Positions 38,342 through 50,162 of a DNA stretch of 64,000 bases are shown here, in pieces (position 1 is the stretch's first letter; every line of letters begins with the position of its first letter). This DNA is from Motacilla alba alba (Eukaryota > Chordata > Aves > Passeriformes > Motacillidae): NCBI RefSeq assembly GCF_015832195.1, contig NC_052017.1, forward strand, positions 73,905,801 to 73,969,800, written 5' to 3'. The notes beneath the pieces are model-generated. The model worked only from the letters and a program-made list of their open reading frames with translations. It had not been told where the DNA came from and did no database searches. The position numbers were made by a program, and so were the translations under genes.

Positions 38342-41300
38342 GGCTGCTTCTGGTGTATTTTGAGCTTGATTCAATGAGAAAATTGAAAAGGCATGTCATA
38401 GGGGAAGATGTTGCAGTCCTTTTCTTCAGTATTTTTAGATAAAATGTACTAATCTCTGTTAGTAAAAATGGTATTCTCATTTAAAAAGATTTGTCATCTG
38501 ATTTCAGCAAGAAATCGTATTTCTTTATGAAAGAGATGACATTTTTTATTCCTGCATTACAACAAAAGCGGATCTTTGGCTAGGAAAAACATCTCAGTTT
38601 CTCTTGATTTTACACTTTTGTTAGAATAAAATTATCACAGTTATGGTCATGCTTCATGATTTTGCAAGTATAAATTATTATGAACATAAACTTTGTCTTT
38701 TTGCAGACATTCTGTTACAGAAGTGTAATTAATTAAAACCTTTTTTTGAGTTTTGGTGCAAGTTCCACTAGGTTTGTAAAATCCTTTAACCTACATTTGG
38801 AAATTCATTGAGTAGAAAGAGTGGAAAAATATAAAATCAGAAAGCTAAAAACAGGCTTAAATTTAAATTCAAAGAAGACATTGAGAGTAAATAACAATAT
38901 TTTTTTGAGAGAAACTTGCCAGCATTTTTTAGGTTAGCATTCTAAATGCCTCTCTATCTTACCTGCATTTTCTTCTTAGACTTGCATTCTTGCAAGACTA
39001 GGATTCAGAATCACAATTTAGCCCAATGAATTAGAAACCATTTTCCTTTTACACTTGGCTTTATCATTCTTTCTAATTTACTATTATAGAAGTATTTCAT
39101 TAAATTAAGTTGGAGAGAGCGTTATATTAATAGTATATATAATATTTGAAACACACTTGTTGATGCATTATTCTAATACCCTGATACTAGAAAAATTGAA
39201 CAACTGTGGATTAGTTCTTTACTAGTTGGGTCTTAATGTTAGCAGGGCTTTCAGGCTGTTTTTCAATGGTCTTATATGCACATGCTGAAAAAATGCCTTT
39301 GATTAAGTGTAATGAATTCTCTACTGGATATTAAATAAGTTCAGTGGCATTAATTATTGATTTTGGAGCATATAACTCAATGTAATATACTTAGATTTAG
39401 TCAGCTAATTGATATTAGCTGGAAATGCTGAAATAAATGATGAAATACTGTACAGACTTATAAAAAAGGATGTGAATTTAATGCTTTTGAAAAAGAAAGG
39501 AAGAATATTTGCTAATTACAAGCTAAACAAGATGTAAAGGAATGTTTCTGAAGTATTCTTTCATTGTAGTATGCATTTCATTACTTTTAATATAAATATA
39601 ACATGTATTTTAGTTAAAAACCAAATTGCGACTGTCTTGTATCTTTATGATTTAAATGGTGATGGAAAATGAAATGGACATAGAGATACTGAAATAGTGC
39701 ACAGTAATTGGACAAACTTGGGAAGACTGTGTGGTAGTAGAAGCTTGTATATGGTTCTCACACAATTTTTGGTCAGAAGCTTAAAATTTTTTAGTCTAAC
39801 ATCCTGAATAAGATCACAGTCAGTGCTATATGTAGGATCTTATTCCAAAGCTGCTGAGAAAGAGAAGACACCATATTTGGGGGCAAAGAGGAAGAAAAAA
39901 TATCCAGAAATTGAAGTACTCCTGATTATATGGATTCTACATGTCACCACTAATAAACCACACGTAGTTTTTAGAACAAGTCAAGTGCAGGCATCAGAAA
40001 GCATCTAGAGACTTGCAGGGATGTCATGTGACTTCAATTTGAGTCATATCACCTTGTGAACCCTTGTAGTGATTTCTTTTAATAATTCCACTATTGATTA
40101 TAATCCATAAATGTGTTGTGGTTACTTACAGTGGCTATTTGTTTAATATATAATTTGTTTACAATTTATAGCCTTTATACATGAGTCCCAGTGAGAATTT
40201 TTAGTTTGAACCAATCTGTTTCCCACCAGCACTCTTAATCCTTAAAAGTGGACATGGGTGTCATTAAAACTGGACATGGGTGTCCAAAATCCTTAACATG
40301 TCCCCAGACGGACAGAGATCTGGAACAGGCCTTCAGCAGGCTCAGCACCAGTATGAAAGCTGTAGATGTAGCCTAAACCTAGGTTTTTTTAGAACACCTT
40401 TCTCTCTGGACAAGCCCTACTGCTGAAAATTTACCTCATATTCTTACATATTCAGTTGGGACAAAAGGGGTTTCTCAGCCTTGCCAATGCTTTTCTTCGA
40501 TTTTGCAAATTGTTAAATGGCTTCTCAGATTGAAAACTTCCTGTAATAGTTAAAATAATATATAAAAGGCAATAGAAATTTAGAAAGATAGAAATTTTTA
40601 GCAATGCAGAAGACAGCAATTCTCCAGAGGAGTTTAATAAACACACCTTCCCTGATTGATAGGACAATTTTACAATACTGAATTAGAAGGAGCAGCAGTA
40701 CTTTGAAAAAAGTACCCAGCTACTGTTTGTGACATTTCCAGTGTACACAATACCACTTGAAATCACTTTTTCTCCAACTTTTTGCCTACAGATTGGCTAG
40801 TAATCACCATTTCTTTCTGCGTAGTCTCTGAACTTCAGAAATCATCAACAATCTGTTAGCAAGGCAATTTGTGTAAGACCAAAATCAGTGGGTGAAAAAC
40901 AGCTGTTGCTTGTAGGTGGAATTATCCTATACATTTCATTGGAGCAAAATCTTCTGCGAAGTTTTGGTGTACCTCCACGTGGGATTGCAATGTCATTTCA
41001 GGAAAGCTGACTTGGAACGTTAGAGGCCAATGCTGTGACCCATGTTAACATCCCCTCATGGGCAGACCATCAGTGAACTATTAATGATATAACTGTCCAC
41101 ACTAATGTTAAAAATGCACATTAGAGATGGAATTTTAATTTTGTGCTTGATTTTTTATCTTTTGCTGAGGGCTTGCTGAGGTTCAGAAATATTCATACTT
41201 TCAAATTTTCTGCATGATTTGAGCTTCTTTGTGTTCATAGACAAAAACTCTAAGGGTCTGACACTCACTTATGCAGTCCAAAATTGTTCAATGATGCTGA

Positions 41301-44300
41301 GTGGAACTATTGGCAATAAGGACAGCTAGTTTATTTACTCATAACAGAATTATTCTCATGCTTTGAAATTGGGTATATTGCACTTTTCTGTGATAGCTTA
41401 CTGTTTACATTAGCAAAAGTCTGGTTTGTTTCTGCTATTTTGAAAATGCACTAAAATGTTTTCTGAAATAAATATCTCATTAGAACCTTGGCAGGTAAAA
41501 AAGTGAAGTGTTACTACAGTTCTGTGCTAATAGCATAATGCAAAGTATTGCAATAGGTAAAAATTTAGTCAGTTTAAGCCACTTGTATTTGGCAGATTTT
41601 GAAATGTACTAATTATCTTGCCCATATGTTTAAATGTTTCTTGGCTTTAGGCCAGAACAAAATACATTGCAGCTGAAATGCTGCTAAGTAGAATGAACTG
41701 AATATTCTTCATAGAAAACTTGAGCCAATGACAGTGAAAATTTAAATTCCATCTTGGCCAACTACTTAGGGATGGAGTCTGTCTATGTCTGTGCAGAATT
41801 GCAGCACATACAGAAACAAACAAACAAACAAATGAAAAGGACTGAGTTTTCCTTACTATTTAAAAAATCAATATTAAGACTAGAAAAGTAGCTGTTCCTA
41901 AGATGAAACATACTTTTATGTAACTAATTGTACATAAATTTCTCCATAGCTGTAGGTAAATCAAAAAAGGAAAATTCAGGCAAACACCAATTTTATTTTT
42001 GTTATATAAAGGAAGGAAATATGCTGTATTTTCAGTATGCAGAAGCATGAAGACATATAAATTAACATATGAATATTCAGGAATATTGTAAAAGCAGAAT
42101 GTTGTTTAACCAAACATAAAAAAAAAAAAAAGAATTACTACTCAGTTATGAAATCTAATGTTCTATATTTGTAAGAAACTTTTTTTGCAGTTATTTCTTC
42201 CATATTTGTGCTTGGTTATTACAATGTAAATCAATTTTATTGAAATGCAAAAAGGTTTTGTTAGGAAACAACATTAAGTTTAAGTCAAAAGCAGTGCTGT
42301 TTCTTTTGTTTGAAATGGTACTAACTAGACCTCATGAGGATTGGGATTTTTAGATTGTGTTACTTTTGCACTTTTTCCTCCAGCAATGCCCATTACTGCA
42401 GGAATGAGATTTTTAATTCAACAAACACTGTGTAAAAAGTGAACAGTATAGCGCTACTTTGACCTTTTCAGTGTTCTTTTTTTAATGGCTGCTCATGTAG
42501 CCTGCTACCATGGGTATTACAACCTCTGAGGATAAAAGAGAAGATGGCCAACAAATCAAAACATGTTACATCTAAAAAGATAGAGTGTACATGAAGGTTT
42601 TATGACACATTCATCTTCTAAATGTTCATTTTAAAGAAAATGGAAAACTGAACAAACTCTCACTAAAAAGGCTGGTCAGGTTTTCTTGGCTTCTTGCAAA
42701 TAATTCCAAAAATTACGACATATGTTTTTGCTAGGAATGTATTCATTATAATGAAAATAATCAAATTATGCATTTGAAGAAGAAATGGGTACAGAGAATA
42801 TGCAAAAAAATTACACATTGGAGATTACAAAACATAAAATGATAAACTGAATCTCAAAAGCTTGAGGTCATGATTGAAATTGGACCTTTTAAGAATGGCC
42901 TTTCTGTTGGCTTGAAACACAATTGAATTATATGGTATTTATGATATGTTACTATAATTACTATGCATTGCATTTTTAAGGTCCTTTTTTTTGACTTTTT
43001 AAAAATTAATTGATTAATAATAGAAAAAGTGTGATTTTTGAGACTGAGTGCCATTTCCTCTTAAAGCAGACATTTAAAGTAATGAAAATTAACTATAGTT
43101 TTAAAGTGCATGCTTTTAGTCATCACCTGAAAAAATACTTCATATTGTTAGCTTAGATATAGATTTCAATATCTCTGGCATTAAACATGGGCCTGAAACC
43201 CTAGGTAGGATGAGTCCTAATTTTTTTTTTTTGTTTAAGTTTAAAAAATTAAAGCACAGTTCATCAAGCCTAGCCGCATTTTCATTCATAGACCTTGCTA
43301 TAAAAAAAGTTAGGTTTGTTTTCCCCATATCTTTCCCTTGAGGTGTATTTCAGAAACTCACTGTTCTAATGGATATGAGACATTGTTCTCGTGTCCTGCT
43401 AATATTTTTTCTCGACCAAATTTTCTCAATAAATTCTTTTATCACTACCATCTTTTCTCAAATTAAATATCAACTCATGAAAAGCCTTGTTAAGGTCAGC
43501 AGCCTTTCTCTTTCTGCTTCTAGCAATTGAACATACTCTGAAGAGTCTTTACATTGTACTTCGGGTGCAATTCAAAAACACCTCTCAATAATGTTTTCTT
43601 ACAGCATTAAATATAAAATTTTTTGTCAATGTAGATTCTTCTGAGTGTTCTTTTATCTAAACTGTTCTAGTATAGATAAAAGAACTACTACTAGCCCATT
43701 TAAAAAAAGTCTGAAATTAAATTCACCATATTTCACACAAGTTTCTCTCAACACCTTTCCTGATTTTGCAACATCCTAGGCAGCTGGCACTTCTGATTGA
43801 CCACACCATCCATGAATGAGTGAAGAGATCCTCCTGAGTGGAGCACTCACAAGTTCACCTGAGAAGAAAATCTGGCCAAAATAATTTTATTGTCGCTAAC
43901 ATAAAAGTATTTCCTATTTAATGAAAATTCCATTATTAAAAGCCTTTGATCATCATAACATTGAGAGGCATCTGAACTTTAATCCTGTCAGCTATGATGC
44001 ATCTTTGTCATGGGGTAAAGACCAGGTTTGTTGTAGTCTTTTACCATATATCTAGCAAAATTTTAAATGTCAAGCATAAAAATTCATATTCTATGAAGTT
44101 TATCACTGGAAGTTGTAAATGTTCTCTTAATGAGCACTTAGAAATTAACTGAAATTGTTAGAATTACAGAAAAAAAAATCTGAGCCTATCTACTTCTCTT
44201 GATGTATAGGTGTAATTTAGTCCTAATTGCCATTTTGAAACAACACTGGAGTCATGTGAACTTTACACATCAAAGGCTCTTAAGGTCATTTGCAATATTT

Positions 44301-47300
44301 ACTTTGTACTAAAACCATGTTTCCTCATGGAAATTTAAACTTCTGTTTGTTAAATGCATTGACCTTCCTTTAGAGCTATCACCAAAATAATCCATGATTT
44401 ATCTTTTTTCAAGTGTTTCTGGCAGCATTACCTGAGTCCTGTGATAATTTGGAAACATTCAAATTTCCCATTAACCATAAAAATATTATTAAAAATAAAT
44501 TCCCCAGAAACCATAAAAAGATCATACCTGTTCTCTTAAAAATTTCAGTTGAAATCAGGGGTAGCACTGGAGAAATGTAATCTTCATGGAAAATATTTCA
44601 AGTGTTATACATATGAGATGCATATACATGTATTATTGTATCTATCAAAGAGCTACAAATATGCTGCAGTTAACAAAGAACATTCCCTTAGAAAGCCACC
44701 TCATTTTTAAAGGGAAAAAAAAAAAAAGAGTTTATTATGAAAGAATGCCATGAAGTATTTGAAATAAAATATTTTTTTAAAAATTAAAATAAAATAGCAT
44801 CTGATGAAGTATGGTACAGTACAGCACAATGCAATAGGGCTCTCAGATACTGTGATTCCAGCTTTCAGTTAAATATGAATGTTACTTTCAATTTTTACAA
44901 TATGATGAAATTTCAAATAATTTTAACATGCTTTAGTCTTCTGAAGAACTATAATTGCTTAGTAACTGCAGAAGCCTCAAACAGACATAAAGTTGTCTAA
45001 TAATAACGGATAGAAAAGATAAAATGAAAAAATAGTAATAAAAAAATCAGCCAGAAAATAACAATTACATTTGGCTTTCACTTTAAAGTAAGCATACAGG
45101 AAAAAAATTAAATAGAAAAATACAATATTAAAAAGGTATTCTAAAACTACATTATGCATGAGCTGTTTAGTCTACATGAAGAATGCACTGCTACACTTTT
45201 AATGGAATATGAGGTCAGTTAACTTTTTTATTCATTAGCAAGTAGAATTTCAGCTTTCTTGTTTCTCTCCTTTATCTTAATCTGAATGTAACAAGATCAA
45301 AGCTCTCTTAAAAGCTCAGTGCAGGTTCTGAAAAGAAAGGCAAAAATGCCATCTGCCCAAGTCGCTGTTTTCCTTCTGAAATTCATTGGCAATTACTCAT
45401 ATCAGAGGTTCTTTGAGTCAGGCTCCAGACTAGGGTTTGATTTTTGAAATTTACCCCACTACTTTACGTCAAAGTCACTCACAGATGGTGCAGTAATGCT
45501 TTTATATTCCCATAGTGTAAACTTAGAGGCAAAATTTGCCTTAAAGAAAAGCCGTAGACTTACATTTGAAACTTCCTAGGACTGAAATTCAATGCCAGCT
45601 CCATTTAGTTCTTTAAGTCACATCCATAATTAAGGTCAAAGTCATGTCAACATGTATTTTCAGGGACCACCAGTTATTTTCCCCGCTGTGAGCCAGTGGT
45701 TACAATATAGATTTTTGTATTCTATTCAGAATTACTCTGTTAGAGGTGGTGATCTGTCTACTGACTTTATGTTTAAATGGAAGAACTGAAGGCTATTATA
45801 CTTATTAAAGTGCAGTGGAAGAAATAAAGGCAGTTTAACTAGTTTCTCACAGACGTTACACCTGTGCTATTACATGGCCATTTACAAAATGTATCCTTAG
45901 AATGTAAAGTGACTCTGGGGTGGGTTGTAGCCAGTATGGGCAGAATACACAAATTACATTTAAGAACTAAATAGGAGGGACATTGTCCTCTTACATTATT
46001 CTCTTATTCGGTGTATTTATCTTTATTCTTTAGATATCTAGACTTAAAGTAATGGTTTAGATTACCTAGGACCACAAAACAGGGGCAGCACATGTCCAGT
46101 GTTCCACTAAGGTAGAGAAATAAACCCCAGCTATTAAGTTTGATTAAACATTGAAGCTTTAATGCCTACTTTGAAATAATTTAGATAAATATTTTACCTA
46201 ATAAGTAATTTAAAAAAAATATTTTTCAGACAAAGTAGTTTTTTGAATACTGAATGACACCCAAAGTTTCAGCATTTGAAATTACAGGTAATGTTGTGCC
46301 TACTAACTAAAAGCTCAGTGAATGTGTTATAGGTTGCAGTGTAGTTACCTAACATATGTTAAAGTGACAGCATGAGTTTGTGTGTGATCACTGAAATTGA
46401 TATTACTATGAATGTTTTATTTCCTAGGCTGAATATTAGCCTGTTTTTTCTTTTGCAATTACAATTCAAGAATGAGAAGCTTAGGTATGACAATAAAAAA
46501 AGGGATTTATTTTATTTTATTATATTTTTATGCAGTTCTGAAAGGAAACAGTGGAAACTTGATCTATTTCCTGATGTATGATATGTAAAGATGCTAATTA
46601 ATTTGAAATAGGGAAATAATTGAATGGATTTTTTTTTTTTTTTTTCTGGAATTGTATGGCAAAAAAAAAAAAAGTTATACACAGCTGTTTATTCTGCAGC
46701 AGGTAAGTAATTATGTTTGGGGGTTTTTTTCTGCACACTCAAGGGGAAAATACATAAGTAGAATTTCAGGATCTCTTTATGATTTCTTTAATATGATTGC
46801 TTTGATAGTAACTTTCAATTAGCTTCCCGTATAAATAATTAAAACAATCTTCATGTTTTTCTACTGTTAGATACACTTGGTAAGTACTTAATTTTTAACT
46901 TGACTGTGATCTCACATAAGTGCGGTTAAGTTAGGATGCTACATCAGAACAAGCCATGAAAGGATGGCACGTTTGATGACATCTGTCTCCTTTTCTGCAT
47001 AAAAGAAGGTACACTATCAAGTAGATTGCAATACTATTTTTAATACCTAATTTAGAAATTATTCTTTTTATCATTGGTAGACTATAAACCTTGTGATAAA
47101 CCAAGATGAAGTAACTTTCAGAACAGCATTCTTTTAATATGCAGAAGGAAGAGAGAGCTTGAAAATGATACATGAAATCAAATTTAGACCTTAACATACT
47201 CAGAAATCTTTCCTCTCCTTTTCTTCCCCGTGCCACTTGCCAATGCTTTTCATTAGCACACTTGATTGTAAGGGATAGAAAATATTATTTTTTGAATATT

Positions 47301-47460
47301 ACTTTTTTTATTGACTGTTAAACAAATATGGAAGTATAAAAGAGAGGATATTAGTACCTACTATCCTGGGTGAGTGACTCATTGTCATGGATGCTCTTTA
47401 TCAACCTAGTAAAAAAAATCTTGAGATTCTTGAATTCCATGTTTTTAAGTGTCTCCGTTA
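38342..47460. other. Unique AT-rich DNA, no feature recognised
   Basis: Nine kilobases with no repeat family, exon or RNA that I can identify. Minor items: a 14-bp direct repeat TGGACATGGGTGTC at 40249 and 40271 (22-bp period), a CAAA run near 41815-41834, poly-A near 42118-42131, and a TGAGTGACTCA palindrome at 47371-47381. The longest frame is 101 codons on - (46931-47236), with no known motif. Confidence 0.5.
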
Positions 47461-47463
47461 CCC

Positions 47464-47535
47464 CAAAATGGCAGAAAGGTTGACTTTGGAACGGACCTCT
47501 GGAGACTATCTGGCCCAACCTCTAATATGTCAAAA
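47464..47535 (-). mobile_element. CR1 3'-end scrap beside the solo LTR
   Basis: 'GGACCTCTGGAGACTATC' and 'TGGCCCAACC' near 47493-47520 are the complement of a CR1 3' end (usual form GGACCTCTGGAGATCAT...TCCAACC). Only about 70 bases are recognisable. The LTR insertion starts about 40 bases further on. Confidence 0.55.
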
Positions 47536-47568
47536 CACTTCTGGCTATAACATTTCAGCAATAATGTA

Positions 47569-47574
47569 CATATG
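47569..47574. repeat. Target-site duplication, left copy (CATATG)
   Basis: CATATG lies immediately before the TG start of the LTR and matches 48231-48236 exactly. Because the hexamer is a palindrome, it does not indicate orientation. Confidence 0.9.
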
Positions 47575-48230
47575 TGTCGGAGTCTCCCCCAGGTCAGGGT
47601 GACCCCAAAAGGTGGAAAAGTCTCTGCTCCAACCCGTGCCTTCAAAGAAAGACTCAGCAGTCTTCTGTTGTCCGGTCTCAAGGTTGTTAATTGTAAGTTA
47701 TCTAAAAGATTTTCTTCTGGGCTCCTGCGGTCTGCTCAGCAGGTCAGCCATAGGCACACTCTCCGCCCCTGAGTTATCTTTTATACTAAAAACTACGTGT
47801 ACTGTATTTGCAATTCCATTCCAATAGCTATCACCTATGTTAAACAGTCAGCTTCTATTCTAAACCAATCTAAAAGTGCCAACATCACCCAAATCGTGCA
47901 GGCTAGGAAGAAGAAGGAAGAAAGACAAGGCACACCCTGATTCCTCCATCTTAGAACTTCTGACCCCGATGTACAAAACTTAGACCCCTGTACAGAGTCT
48001 AAAAAACCCCCATGTACAGCACTCAGAAATTTTTCCCTTCACCTTGTGATTATCTCTACTATGCTACCTAAACTTGTGTGGCTTGTCATTCTTCATACAG
48101 AGTTGGTAATTTGCTCCATGGGATAAGATCGAAACCCCACATGTCTTTGGCTGCATGCCAGGGTCTCAGAGCCCCCTGCCAGCGGCTCGGGCCATCCAGG
48201 GCACCCAGAGGGATGTCCTGGGTTCTGACA
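47575..48230 (-). mobile_element. Solo LTR of an endogenous retrovirus (ERVK-like), 656 bp
   Basis: The boundaries are exact: TGTCGGAG at 47575 and TTCTGACA ending at 48230 give TGTC(G/A)G inverted termini, flanked by a perfect 6-bp duplication. Six-base duplications are typical of class II (ERVK-like) elements. Reading the minus strand (TGTCAGAACCCAGGACATCC start), a TATA box TATAAAAG lies at + 47778-47785. About 445 bases of U3 lie before it and about 210 bases of R/U5 after it, so minus is the likely orientation. I see no AATAAA in the R/U5 part. No second LTR and no gag, pol or env sequence flank it, so the internal region was lost by LTR-LTR recombination. Short frames of 66-78 codons here are not genes. 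It resembles LTRs that I associate with passerine genomes; the exact family is unverified. Confidence 0.93.
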
Positions 48231-48236
48231 CATATG
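48231..48236. repeat. Target-site duplication, right copy (CATATG)
   Basis: Exact match to 47569-47574, directly after the CA end of the LTR. Confidence 0.9.
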
Positions 48237-48830
48237 AATCCAGGTTTAGGTTTAGCATCAAATGTTGTGTTTTTCTACATAAATTAAGATTATTTTATCT
48301 GTAAATCTATGACCTCAAAGATCTTAGATTTACTTCCACATAACAATAGTTTTAATTCTTCAAACTTCCCACTCCTTTGGAAAAAAAAATCTTACGCTTT
48401 TTATTAATTTCAACTACTAATTTATTAATCCATAATTAAAATGAATAAATTATCAGTAGAAACTAATGAAAAATTATGCATTATCTCCAGGATTTTAAAA
48501 ATAGCTCTGAGACTTTAAATATTCTATATATCTATGTAATACTATGGAATGGTTTTTAAAGCCTGTCTGGATCTATTAAATTGTGTGTGTAATTTTTAAA
48601 AGAAATTATTCACATTAGTAAATATATTTCCAATAAAGGCCTCTTCATGTCAAAGCTCAAAGGAGAAAGTATCTGATTCTCCAGAATAATCATAATCTAT
48701 ATATTTTCTATATTAGTGGTTGGTTAGTTGGTGGATAACTCTGAAAGAGCTTTTCTAAAATTCACCACCTATTTCTTTTGTTGCAGAATGAAGATTAGCT
48801 GTTAGCAAAGTTATGCAGAGAATTTACTTA
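48237..48830. other. Unique AT-rich DNA, no feature recognised
   Basis: Very AT-rich, with no identifiable repeat or gene. Confidence 0.55.
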
Positions 48831-48885
48831 TTATTATTTCTATACTTTATTATTTATTATTATTATTACTTTATTATTACATTAC

Positions 48886-48972
<87 letters not shown>
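48831..48972 (+). repeat. Compound microsatellite (TTA)n to (TAG)n
   Basis: An interrupted TTA-rich lead (48831-48886) becomes a pure ATT/TTA array (about 48887-48916) and then switches abruptly to a pure TAG array (48917-48972, about 18.7 units). The two motifs differ by one base. The 68-codon Ile/Ser-rich frame across it is compositional. Confidence 0.97.
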
Positions 48973-49504
48973 TTTCCATCATTAGGGTGGTTTATCCCAA
49001 AATAGCATATAGTCAATAGAAGAAATATTTCCTTTTATGCAATAGAAGAAGTCAGTTACCTTATTTGATATGATCTGTAATTCAACTAAGTTGCTGAGTG
49101 GGTCACAAATTTTGATCATGTGCATTGTAAGAATTAAGATAGACTTGAGTAAAAATAGCTGAAGTTACCACCTTGTTTTAAAAGGTAAGATTGAAAGGAT
49201 TGAATACCTTTCCATGATTAATTTGGAACTGGAAAAGATGAATAAATAATGTGTATAAAGGTTGTATCATGTACCGGATTTGGATGAGATTTCTAATTCA
49301 ATACTCCTAGAAAAATAAGATTTTTTTTCTTGATATATCCAGTTGGTATTTCCCTGAAATAACATTTTGACCTCATGAGAAAGGTATTTTCAAGATCTTA
49401 ATATCTTAAATTTGAGATGAAAGGATGTTTTATTTGAAAACCTACTTCAAAAAAGTATCTCCAAAATTTGCTTCCTTTAAAGAACATGTAAAAATATGAA
49501 ATTA
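48973..49504. other. Unique AT-rich DNA
   Basis: No identifiable feature. Confidence 0.5.
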
Positions 49505-50134
49505 TAAGCCAGCAATGTGCCTTGGTGGCCAAGAAGACCAATGGCATCCTGGCCTGCATTAGAAATTGTGTGACGAGCAGGAGCAGGGAGGTCATTCTTC
49601 CCCTGTACTCTGTGCTAGCGAGACCACATCTTGTGTGCTGTGTCCAGTTCTGGGCCCCTCAGTTTAGGAAGGACATTGAGAAGCTCAAGCGCATCCAGAG
49701 GAGGGCAACAAGGCTGGTGAGGGGCTTGGAACACAAGACCTATGAGGAGAGTTTGCAGGAACTGGGGTTGTTAAGCCTGGAGAAGAAGAGGCTTAGAGGT
49801 GACTTTACTGCTGTCTAGAACTTCCTGATGGAGGCTGTAGACAGTGGGGGTCGGTCTCTTCCACCAGGCAGCAACTGACAGAACAAGAGGACAGAGTCTC
49901 AAGCTACTTCAGGGAAGGTATAGGTTGGATATTAGGAAAAAAAAATTCACCAAAAGAATAATAAAATACTGGAATTGTCTTCCCAGGGAGGTGGCAGAAT
50001 CACCATCTCTGGATGTGTTTAGAAAAAGACTGGACATGCTACTTGGTGCTATAGTCTAGTTGAGGTATTAAGGCATAGGTTGGACTCGATGATTTAAGAG
50101 GTCCCTTCCAACATCATTATTCTGTGATTCTGTG
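49505..50134 (+). mobile_element. CR1 LINE, best-preserved copy in the window
   Basis: This 5'-truncated copy, about 630 bases long, keeps a continuous 3' portion of CR1: the C-terminal part of ORF2, a short 3' UTR with 'GGTTGGACTCGATGATTTAA' (about 50078), and a 3' end of two perfect ATTCTGTG repeats (50119-50134). It is clearly less diverged than the other CR1 copies here and so probably the youngest. An ATT microsatellite begins directly after the tail. The ATTCTGTG tail differs from the ATTCTATG tail at 17.9 kb, so the subfamilies differ. Confidence 0.96.
49510..50059 (+). pseudogene. CR1 ORF2 C-terminal remnant (non-LTR reverse transcriptase tail)
   Basis: In an intact CR1, ORF2 encodes the endonuclease and reverse transcriptase that drive target-primed retrotransposition. 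Only its C-terminal part is present. The first frame (open to a TAG at 49816-49818) reads with CR1-typical segments [25 protein letters not shown] and IQRRATRLV, ending [15 protein letters not shown] stop and a frame change between about 49816 and 49844 follow. The next frame (49844-50059) resumes the same protein with GLFHQAATDRTRG and YWNCLPREVAESPSL. No endonuclease and no catalytic YXDD-type motif remain, so the copy cannot be autonomous. The assignment rests on recalled CR1 protein wording and is strong. Confidence 0.92.
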
Positions 50135-50162
50135 ATTATTATTATTATTATTATTATTATAA
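50135..50162 (+). repeat. (ATT)n microsatellite fused to the CR1 tail
   Basis: About nine ATT units start in phase directly after the second ATTCTGTG tail repeat. The array may have grown from the ATT at the head of that repeat. Confidence 0.95.

Noticed and set aside
47371..47381. TGAGTGACTCA palindrome, considered as an AP-1-type regulatory site
   Set aside because: A single 11-bp palindrome with no neighbouring motif cluster is expected by chance at this scale.
48813..49019. Ile/Ser-repeat frame of 68 codons
   Set aside because: Translation of the TTA and TAG arrays.
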